From Saprospiraceae bacterium (GTDB lineage: Bacteria; Bacteroidota; Bacteroidia; Chitinophagales; Saprospiraceae), in contig JADZBJ010000050.1 of the NCBI GenBank assembly GCA_020852155.1, positions 1-11,101 on the forward strand: a stretch of 11,101 nt of DNA, in the 5' to 3' direction. Positions 5,617 to 11,101 of the stretch are shown here, in pieces (position 1 is the first letter of the stretch; each line of letters starts with the position of its first letter). Below the pieces are notes generated by a model that was not told the DNA's origin, did no database searches, and saw only the letters and a list, made by a program, of their open reading frames with translations. The position numbers and the translations under genes were made by a program.

Positions 5617-8310
5617 TTAATTTTTTTTGTCTTTTTCATTTTGGGGCTTGTCTTTCCCTTTGTTCTTGTCTGAATCGTCGTCTTTTTCTTTGTTCCGAAA
5701 AGGGAAAATGGTCTTCAACAAACCTTTACGCTCCTTTTTTTCCGGATTGTCGTCTTTTGGCGAATTTTCACTGTCGCCTGCCCCCTCCTCGCCACCGGGC
5801 GTTTCACTCTCTCCGCTATCCGATCGTTTTTTACCATGCGTGTAAAGCCGGACAAGCGAGTCGCGGAGCAGCGAATCCGGGGTGTTAATCAGGTTATTGA
5901 ACGAGTCAGGTTTGATACTGATCCAGGGGTGACAACCTAATGCGCCAAGCACTTCGGGTTTGGGATCAGGAAATTTTTGTTGCGCCAGTTGTCCGAGTTT
6001 TCGGTCGTTGGCCAGTTTGTGCCAGAACCATGCGACTATGGGCAGCGCCATCGCCGAACCCTGGCCCAGGTCCATACTGCGAAAACGAACAGCCGGACTT
6101 GGTGCACCTACCCAGGCGCCCGTAACAAGCACCGGATTAAATCCGATGAACCAGCCGTCGGAGTTGTTTTGCGTAGTGCCTGTCTTACCGGCAAAATCCA
6201 TGGTCAGTCCGAACCCGCGCCGCAGACGCGACCCTGTACCGTAGTCAATAACATTTTGAAGCATTTCGGTCATCAAGCCAGCCTGATAAGGCGTCAGGGC
6301 TTCGACGTTAGGGCCGAGTTTGGGATTGAGCAGTAATTCGCGTTTGTAGTCGTACACCACTTCGCCATCACGATCAACCACTTTCAGCACCGTAATAGGC
6401 TCAGGCCTTTTGCCTTCGTTGGCAATGGTGCCATACACGCGCATCATGTCAAACAAGGCAACTTCGCAAGCGCCGAGACTGATGCCGTATTCACGCGGGA
6501 GTTTGGCCGTGACGCCCATTTTCTGGGCCAGATCAATGGTTTTCTGAATACCTACTTTTTCAATCAGTTGCGCTGCTACGACGTTGACAGATTTGGTGAG
6601 CGCGCCAGCCATGCTGTAATATCCGCCGTATCGTTCGTCGGAGTTGTGCGGCTCCCAGTCCACAATTTTTTTGACCTGGTTGGCGAAATACGTGCAGGGA
6701 CGAATACTATCCTGCACCGCAGCAGAGTACACGATGGGTTTGAACGTCGAACCAACCTGCCGTTTGCTGAGAATATGGTCGAATTTGAAGTATTTGAAAT
6801 TGGTGCCGCCCACCCAGGCCCTGACATAGCCATTGTGGTGATCCATGGCCATGAATCCGCAATTGAGCATCAGGAAATAATAGCGCACCGAGTCAATGGG
6901 GGTCATGGTAGTATCCACATCGCCGCCGCCGTTTTTCCAGCCAAAAATGGTCATCTTGACCGGCTGTTCAAAAGTTTTGCGCGCGTCTTCATCGCTCAAT
7001 CCGGCATCTTTCATGTTTTCCCAGCGCTGGCTGCGGCGCACTTGATCTTCAATCCATTTATCATCGCCCCAGGGTTTCTCCTGTTTGTAATTTTTCCAGT
7101 GCTGGTTGAATTTTTTCTGCAACTCCGACATCTGTTTCTGAACAGCCTCTTCGGCGTATTGCTGCATACGCGAATTGATGGTGGTGTAAATTTTCAGTCC
7201 GTCGGTGTACAGGTTATAATTGGAGCCATCCTCTTTCTTCATATTTTCCAGGATGTCAGGCATCACTGAAGTCCGAAGGTATTCCCTGAAGTATGTGCCC
7301 AGACCGTCGTTGTTGCTATCTACATTATATCGTTTGGCGCCGACGGGTTTCTGGCTGAGTGTTTCGTATTCGGCTTCGGTCAGGTCGCCGTTTTTCACCA
7401 TTTGACGCAACACGATATTGCGGCGTTTTTTGGCATTTTCAGGATTTCTTACCGGATTATAAAGTGTCGTGCCTTTGAGCATACCGACCAGCGTGGCGGC
7501 TTGATCTACATTCAGGTCTTTGGGTTTTCTATTGAAATATTGTCGTGCGGCCACGTTGATGCCGAATGCGTCGCCGCCAAAAGGCACTGTATTGAGGTAA
7601 AGATTAAGCAGTTGCTGTTTGTCGTAAATCTGCTCCAGGCGTATGGAAATAAAATTTTCCTTGATCTTGTTAATGAGCAGGCTCACACCCGGAATATGGT
7701 AATTGCGACGCGGATAGAGGTTTTTGGCTAATTGCTGGCTGAGGGTAGAACCGCCGCCGAGGTTTTCAGTACGGGTGGCCACGCCTTTGACCACACGCAG
7801 CCAACTCATGAAGTCAATACCACTGTGTTCGAGAAAACGACGGTCTTCGGTAGCGATCAGGGCATTGACAATGTACGGCGATACATTGTCCAGAGAAATG
7901 GACGTACGGTTTTCAATGAAAAACTTACCGATCAAAACCGAGTCCTGTGTATAAATTTCAGTGGAGTTGGCGGTTTCGATATTGCGCAATTCATCGTTCG
8001 AGGGCAGGCCGCCAAACAGGCCAACCCACACGCTCAGCACCAGAAATAATAAAAAATTAAAGCCCCAGCGGAAAAAAGTGCCCATCCAGCCCAGAACAAA
8101 ACCTGAGCGCGGGTTACGTGCTTTGAATGCAGCCCAGCGGTCGCGAACGGGCGCAGTAAACTGACGCCACCAGTTGGTTAACGGCGCAAACAATTGCCTG
8201 ACGGGCGCTGTAATCGTGGCCCAAAGGTTCCGGATCGGAGCCAGCATTTGCCCTAACCAACGCCATAAATCCACTAATTTTTCAAGAAATGACCTTGAGT
8301 GTTCGCTCAT
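5617..8310 (-). CDS. Class A penicillin-binding protein 1A (glycosyltransferase plus transpeptidase)
   Basis: This 897-residue protein polymerises lipid II and crosslinks peptidoglycan at the outer face of the inner membrane. Residues 1-75 are cytoplasmic and Trp/Arg-rich, with a recurring A-P-[IV]-R unit; the membrane helix is at about 76-98. The GT51 domain (about 115-290) shows Glu155 in ATEDRRFLEHSGID and the GGGSTLSQQLAKNLYPRR block, then LNLYLNTVPFGGDAFGINVAARQYF. The transpeptidase domain (about 480-770) has all three motifs: Ser521-x-x-Lys524 in GSTFKP, SVN at 574-576, and KTGTT at 709-713. Both enzymatic sites therefore look active. An inter-domain stretch (about 385-470) is charged and helical. 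Residues 826-897 form a low-complexity periplasmic tail of Lys, Asp, Glu, Asn and Ser. The start ATG at 8310 follows a TACCTTCG -7-like box 30 bp upstream. It shares a divergent promoter region with purA and is followed on the same strand by exbB, 414 bp away. I leave the symbol blank because naming (mrcA, pbpA, ponA) varies. Confidence 0.96.
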   Translation of the reverse strand: MSEHSRSFLEKLVDLWRWLGQMLAPIRNLWATITAPVRQLFAPLTNWWRQFTAPVRDRWAAFKARNPRSGFVLGWMGTFFRWGFNFLLFLVLSVWVGLFGGLPSNDELRNIETANSTEIYTQDSVLIGKFFIENRTSISLDNVSPYIVNALIATEDRRFLEHSGIDFMSWLRVVKGVATRTENLGGGSTLSQQLAKNLYPRRNYHIPGVSLLINKIKENFISIRLEQIYDKQQLLNLYLNTVPFGGDAFGINVAARQYFNRKPKDLNVDQAATLVGMLKGTTLYNPVRNPENAKKRRNIVLRQMVKNGDLTEAEYETLSQKPVGAKRYNVDSNNDGLGTYFREYLRTSVMPDILENMKKEDGSNYNLYTDGLKIYTTINSRMQQYAEEAVQKQMSELQKKFNQHWKNYKQEKPWGDDKWIEDQVRRSQRWENMKDAGLSDEDARKTFEQPVKMTIFGWKNGGGDVDTTMTPIDSVRYYFLMLNCGFMAMDHHNGYVRAWVGGTNFKYFKFDHILSKRQVGSTFKPIVYSAAVQDSIRPCTYFANQVKKIVDWEPHNSDERYGGYYSMAGALTKSVNVVAAQLIEKVGIQKTIDLAQKMGVTAKLPREYGISLGACEVALFDMMRVYGTIANEGKRPEPITVLKVVDRDGEVVYDYKRELLLNPKLGPNVEALTPYQAGLMTEMLQNVIDYGTGSRLRRGFGLTMDFAGKTGTTQNNSDGWFIGFNPVLVTGAWVGAPSPAVRFRSMDLGQGSAMALPIVAWFWHKLANDRKLGQLAQQKFPDPKPEVLGALGCHPWISIKPDSFNNLINTPDSLLRDSLVRLYTHGKKRSDSGESETPGGEEGAGDSENSPKDDNPEKKERKGLLKTIFPFRNKEKDDDSDKNKGKDKPQNEKDKKN

Positions 8311-8339
8311 ATTTGATTATCAAAACCGATGAAGAGGGG

Positions 8340-8347
8340 CGAAGGTA
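8340..8347 (-). promoter_or_regulatory. Candidate -7 box (TACCTTCG) for the PBP gene
   Basis: The reverse complement of 8340-8347 is TACCTTCG, one base from the Bacteroidota -7 consensus TAnnTTTG. It lies 30 bp upstream of the ATG at 8310, implying a leader of about 20-25 nt. The expected -33 zone (about 8367-8370) shows only a T/A-rich tract rather than a clear TTTG, so the assignment is moderate. Confidence 0.5.
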
Positions 8348-8390
8348 GCCAGTAAACTGTTTTTTTTATATGTCTGCAACAGCAAATTGA

Positions 8391-8420
8391 ACCGCTGCAA
8401 GGCAGCAAGGTATTTTTTTT
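8391..8420 (+). terminator. Terminator-like hairpin plus T8 in the PBP/purA divergent region
   Basis: GCTGC (8394-8398) and GCAGC (8402-8406) form a perfect stem around AAG. The flanking ACC (8391-8393) can extend it by pairing with GGT (8409-8411) across a bulged AA. After ATT it runs into eight consecutive T (8413-8420). On the plus strand this has the form of a Rho-independent terminator, yet no plus-strand gene precedes it: the PBP gene runs the other way and the purA promoter box is downstream. It may stop antisense transcription from the PBP promoter region, end an unseen short RNA, or be fortuitous. Confidence 0.45.
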
Positions 8421-8463
8421 ATTCGTCATCATCACGATAGTTATAGACCCTGCCGGGCTTTGC

Positions 8464-8471
8464 TACCTTTG
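8464..8471 (+). promoter_or_regulatory. -7 promoter box (TACCTTTG) for purA
   Basis: TACCTTTG is an exact match to the Bacteroidota -7 consensus TAnnTTTG. It ends 48 bp before the purA ATG at 8520, giving a leader of roughly 40 nt. At the preferred 19-bp spacing upstream lies TTAT (8441-8444), a weak -33. Its presence between 8460 and 8520 also argues against the longer purA frame that begins at 8460. Confidence 0.7.
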
Positions 8472-8519
8472 TGGCGCTGCTGGATGCGACATCACCAACC
8501 GCCGGCACAAACTTGTTAC

Positions 8520-9791
8520 ATGCAAAAAATAGACGTCATACTCGGCCTGCAATGGGGCGATGAAGGAAAAGGTAAAATAGTAGACTATTTAGCCGAACAA
8601 TATGACATCGTCGCCCGCTTTCAAGGCGGCCCCAATGCCGGACACACCCTCAAATTTGACGGCAAAAAATATGTGCTGCACACGATTCCTTCGGGCATTT
8701 TCCGTTCGGGGCTGATCAACGTCATTGGTAATGGCGTCGTGCTGGACCCGGTTGTTTTCCAACGCGAATTACAATCGCTTCGCGAAAGCGGTTTCGAGTT
8801 TGAAGATCGCCTGCTCCTTTCCAGAAAAGCGCACCTGATCATTCCTACGCACCGATTGCTCGACGCCGCCAGTGAAGCAGCCAAAGGCAAAGCCAAAATC
8901 GGTTCTACACTGAAGGGTATCGGCCCGACGTATATGGATAAAACAGGGCGTAACGGACTTCGGCTGGGCGACATCCTTGCGCCGAATTTCAAGGACTTGT
9001 ACCATGCCCTGAAAACCAAACACCTGGAATTGCTGAAAATTTACCCGGCCATCGAATTCGATCTCGATGCCGCCGAAAAGGCATGGTTTGAAAGCCTCGA
9101 CAGCCTTCGCCAACTGACCTTTGTGGATAGTGAATACTACATCAACGACGCCTTGAACAAGGGCAAAAAAATACTGGCCGAGGGCGCTCAGGGCAGTATG
9201 CTTGATGTGGATTTCGGCACCTACCCTTTCGTCACGAGCAGTAACACCATTACGGCGGGCGTTTGTACAGGTCTGGGCGTAGCGCCTCAGCGCATCGGCC
9301 GCGTGATCGGTATTACCAAAGCCTATTGCACCCGCGTAGGCGGCGGGCCATTCCCCAGCGAACAAGACAACAACATTGGCGAGCGCTTGCGCGAAGAAGG
9401 ACAGGAATTCGGCTCAACCACAGGCCGTGCGCGCCGTTGCGGCTGGATTGACCTGCCGCAATTGAAATACACCATATTATTAAATGGCGTCACAGAACTG
9501 TGCATGACCAAAATTGATGTGCTGAATATTTTTGAGGAAATTCAGGCAGCAACGCACTATCAATATGACGGTCAGACAACCGACCGACTGCCGTTTGATA
9601 TGTGCCAGACCGACGTGCACCCGATATTGAAATCTTTTAAAGGATGGCATTCCAGCCTGGCCGACGTGCGCAAAAGGGCAGATTTGCCGCAGGCAGCACA
9701 ACAATTTATCCTCGAACTGGAAAAAGAACTCGGCGTACCGTTTTCTATGATTTCCACAGGCCCCGAACGCGAAAAACTCTTAGTTGACTAA
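8520..9791 (+). CDS. purA: Adenylosuccinate synthetase
   Basis: PurA joins IMP and aspartate, using GTP, to make adenylosuccinate, the first step from IMP to AMP. From the ATG at 8520 the protein is 423 residues, the normal bacterial length. The N-terminus has the P-loop-like QWGDEGKGKIVD (residues 11-22) with catalytic Asp14, and GGPNAGHTL with catalytic His42. Further conserved blocks are GSTLKGIGPTY (128-138), EGAQGSMLDVDFGTYPFVTSS (221-241), TRVGGGPFPSE (271-281), GSTTGRARRCGWIDL (298-312), the guanine-specificity TKID (330-333) and the C-terminal STGPER (412-417). An in-frame extension back to 8460 exists, but it lacks family similarity and overlaps the promoter box. The gene is divergent from the PBP gene and is followed by dcd after 59 bp with no terminator in between, so the two nucleotide genes may share a transcript. 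Nothing looks broken or unusual. Confidence 0.98.
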   Translation: MQKIDVILGLQWGDEGKGKIVDYLAEQYDIVARFQGGPNAGHTLKFDGKKYVLHTIPSGIFRSGLINVIGNGVVLDPVVFQRELQSLRESGFEFEDRLLLSRKAHLIIPTHRLLDAASEAAKGKAKIGSTLKGIGPTYMDKTGRNGLRLGDILAPNFKDLYHALKTKHLELLKIYPAIEFDLDAAEKAWFESLDSLRQLTFVDSEYYINDALNKGKKILAEGAQGSMLDVDFGTYPFVTSSNTITAGVCTGLGVAPQRIGRVIGITKAYCTRVGGGPFPSEQDNNIGERLREEGQEFGSTTGRARRCGWIDLPQLKYTILLNGVTELCMTKIDVLNIFEEIQAATHYQYDGQTTDRLPFDMCQTDVHPILKSFKGWHSSLADVRKRADLPQAAQQFILELEKELGVPFSMISTGPEREKLLVD

Positions 9792-9816
9792 GATCTTGAT
9801 GGTCGGTTCGATATTA

Positions 9817-9844
9817 ATCATTCATCATTCATCATTCATCATTA
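9817..9844. repeat. Four tandem copies of a 7-bp repeat (ATCATTC) upstream of dcd
   Basis: ATCATTC occurs exactly three times from 9817 to 9837 and a fourth copy, ATCATTA, fills 9838-9844. The array ends six bases before the dcd GTG start, so it occupies the position of the ribosome-binding region. A 7-bp unit is not a multiple of three, but it lies outside both coding frames, so copy-number change would alter only the leader length. Confidence 0.85.
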
Positions 9845-9850
9845 TCCAAA

Positions 9851-10387
9851 GTGATTTTTTCGGACAAGAAAATACTGGAATCCATCGCCGCCAGGCAAAT
9901 CGTCATTGAACCATTTGTTCGCGAATGCCTGGGTACCAATTCATACGACGTGCATCTGGGGCGCTACCTGGCGGTTTATACTGACCGCGTATTGGATGCC
10001 CGCAAACACAATACCATTGAAGTGTTTGAAATCGGCCCCGAAGGTTTCGTGCTGCAACCCGGCACCTTGTACCTCGGCGTGACGGAAGAATACACTGAAA
10101 CACACAATGCCGTGCCTTTCCTGGAAGGCAAAAGCAGTATCGGCCGACTCGGTATTGACATCCATGCTACGGCAGGCAAAGGCGATGTCGGCTTCAGCAA
10201 TACCTGGACGCTCGAAATTTCCTGCGTTCAGCCAGTCAGGGTGTATCACAATATGCCGATTGGACAGTTGATCTATTTTGCTGTCGAAGGCGATATTGAA
10301 AATTATTACAACAAAAAACAGAATGCCAAATACAATCAGCGCACCGACAAGCCCGTCGAGAGCATGATGTGGAAAAATAAATGGTAG
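9851..10387 (+). CDS. dcd: dCTP deaminase
   Basis: Dcd converts dCTP to dUTP and ammonia, feeding dUMP for thymidylate synthesis. The 178-residue product starts at a GTG (9851), since no in-frame ATG exists between it and the preceding stop at 9815, and MIFSDKKILE is the usual family opening. Conserved features are GTNSYDVHLG (28-37), the active-site helix FLEGKSSIGRLG (90-101) with Ser95 and Arg99, the HATAGKGDVGF loop (105-115), and WTLEI (119-123) with the catalytic Glu122; the Arg-to-Glu spacing of 23 equals that of the E. coli enzyme. PIGQLIYF (136-143) and the C-terminal YN-rich tail, which closes over the nucleotide, are present. It is a homotrimeric cytosolic enzyme. Whether it also has dUTPase activity, as the bifunctional archaeal type does, cannot be decided from sequence. 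It follows purA by 59 bp and overlaps the next gene by 7 bp. No Shine-Dalgarno motif is visible; a 7-bp repeat array sits there instead. Confidence 0.94.
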   Translation: MIFSDKKILESIAARQIVIEPFVRECLGTNSYDVHLGRYLAVYTDRVLDARKHNTIEVFEIGPEGFVLQPGTLYLGVTEEYTETHNAVPFLEGKSSIGRLGIDIHATAGKGDVGFSNTWTLEISCVQPVRVYHNMPIGQLIYFAVEGDIENYYNKKQNAKYNQRTDKPVESMMWKNKW

Positions 10388-11101
10388 GCAACTTGAAACA
10401 TCTGGCATGGTTTGCCGGACTCGCAGCCCTGTTCCTGCTGGGCGACAGGCTGGTATCCATCAATCTGTCAAAAACCGCCGCTGAAAGCGGTTTCAGGTAC
10501 TCGCGACTGTACGACAATCGTGCGCAGGCTGATGTTTTATTGCTTGGAAACTCGCGCGGCCTCCCCTTTTACCAACCTTATATTGAGCAAATTACCGGAC
10601 TGAAAACGTTCAATTTCAGTTATAACGGGCTACCCATCGAAGTCGGTCAGGTGCTGGTGGAGGATTACCTGGATCGCTATCCGCTGCCTAAAATTCTGGT
10701 GATTGACATTACCCTGCTCGATCGCGATAATGACGAATTGTTGTCCGGCTTTCTGACCTGGGCTGACCGTTCGGCTCGACTGGATGCGCTGATTGCGCGT
10801 AAATTGCCGAAGGTGTGGTATGGTAGCCGCCTGACACATTTGTTGCGCTACAACAATGAACTGTTTCACCGCGCAATTTTTTACAAAAACAAAACCGACG
10901 AGGACTGGCTGTTAGACAGGGTCATCAACGACCAGTTGGTGGCGGATTTGTCGAAAAACCAGTACGACATCCGTTTCCCTCAGGAATGGGTAGTGCACCT
11001 GCAACAAACCGTCGCCTATGCCCGCGCCAAGGGTTGCCGGGTCGAACTGGTGATCGGCCCGTATTTTCCGGGTTTCAGGGTATTGGGACTTGACGACCTG
11101 A
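10381..11101 (+). CDS. Membrane-anchored protein with SGNH/GDSL-like N-terminal motif (partial, C-terminus outside window)
   Basis: The ATG at 10381-10383 lies inside the last codons of dcd, and the frame stays open for 240 codons to the window end. Residues 8-21 (LAWFAGLAALFLLG) form one N-terminal membrane anchor or uncleaved signal. After a short linker comes ADVLLLGNSRGLPF (50-63): a beta strand ending in G-N-S-R, like the block I of SGNH-fold hydrolases, with Ser58 as candidate nucleophile. FNFSYNGLPIEVGQVLVEDYL (77-97) resembles the following glycine/asparagine block and helix; PLPKILVIDITLLD (101-114) and RVELVIGPYFPGF (220-232) look like the next parallel strands. SGNH proteins of this membrane-anchored kind often act on acyl groups of cell-surface polysaccharides, but the C-terminal block with the catalytic Asp/His is not in the window. 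I do not recognise a specific gene. The 7-bp overlap suggests translational coupling with dcd. Existence of the gene is strong; the SGNH assignment is moderate. Confidence 0.72.
   Translation, partial: MVGNLKHLAWFAGLAALFLLGDRLVSINLSKTAAESGFRYSRLYDNRAQADVLLLGNSRGLPFYQPYIEQITGLKTFNFSYNGLPIEVGQVLVEDYLDRYPLPKILVIDITLLDRDNDELLSGFLTWADRSARLDALIARKLPKVWYGSRLTHLLRYNNELFHRAIFYKNKTDEDWLLDRVINDQLVADLSKNQYDIRFPQEWVVHLQQTVAYARAKGCRVELVIGPYFPGFRVLGLDDL

Noticed and set aside
6568..7269. Long plus-strand open frame opposite the PBP gene (233 codons)
   Set aside because: It lies wholly antisense to the conserved transpeptidase and linker region, has no recognisable domain, and is explained by codon bias of the real gene on the other strand.
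8426..8438. Shared CATCATCACGAT 12-mer in the purA upstream region and in the exbB-exbD spacer (4347-4358)
   Set aside because: Both places are CAT/CA-rich low-complexity stretches; one 12-bp match in such sequence is weak evidence of a common regulatory site.
8460..8519. Twenty-residue N-terminal extension of PurA
   Set aside because: The family begins directly at the MQKIDVILGLQWGDEGKGK block, and the extension overlaps an exact TAnnTTTG promoter box.
9817..9844. CRISPR-like array reading of the ATCATTC repeats
   Set aside because: The units are 7 bp and directly adjacent with no spacers, so it is a simple tandem repeat.

Overview
The window reads as chromosomal DNA of a member of the Bacteroidota, plausibly from the Saprospiria/Chitinophagia side. 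I infer this from several things: a PorP/SprF-type outer-membrane protein, an exbB-exbD-exbD-tonB cluster whose TonB carries the RNKxYGAYxLRR motif typical of that phylum, -7 promoter boxes of the TAnnTTTG type (TACCTTTG before purA, TACCTTCG before the penicillin-binding protein gene), and A/T-rich rather than Shine-Dalgarno-like leaders. The genus is an inference and cannot be fixed from the sequence alone.

Layout. Positions 1-787 (minus) hold the N-terminal 262 residues of a PorP/SprF-family protein, cut off by the window edge. Divergent from it, 953-1975 (plus) encodes an HtrA-like S1C serine protease with one PDZ domain and no visible signal peptide. A strong hairpin with A and T tracts on its two sides (1988-2024) separates it from the convergent Ton cluster on the minus strand (5202 down to 2045): exbB/tolQ-like, exbD, second exbD, tonB. 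A 414-bp gene-free stretch (5203-5616) follows and contains an imperfect 20-bp direct repeat spaced at 21 bp. Next on the minus strand is a large class A penicillin-binding protein (5617-8310) with an unusual Trp-rich repetitive cytoplasmic N-terminus and a highly charged C-terminal tail.

The 209-bp divergent region 8311-8519 carries promoter-like boxes for both flanking genes plus a plus-strand hairpin followed by eight T residues. On the plus strand come purA (8520-9791), then dcd (9851-10387, GTG start, preceded by four copies of a 7-bp repeat), then the start of a membrane-anchored protein with an SGNH/GDSL-like N-terminal motif (10381 to the window end) whose ATG lies inside the end of dcd.

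Functionally the window joins three housekeeping themes. The first is energised outer-membrane transport: ExbB/ExbD pass proton-motive force to TonB. The second is cell-wall synthesis by the bifunctional PBP. The third is nucleotide supply: PurA for AMP, Dcd for dUMP/dTTP precursors. I see no CRISPR array, transposase, tRNA, rRNA or phage gene, and no convincing new defence or mobile system. The points most worth a second look are the PBP N-terminal repeats, the repeat element in 5203-5616, the orphan terminator-like hairpin upstream of purA, the signal-less HtrA-type protease and the dcd/SGNH-like gene overlap.
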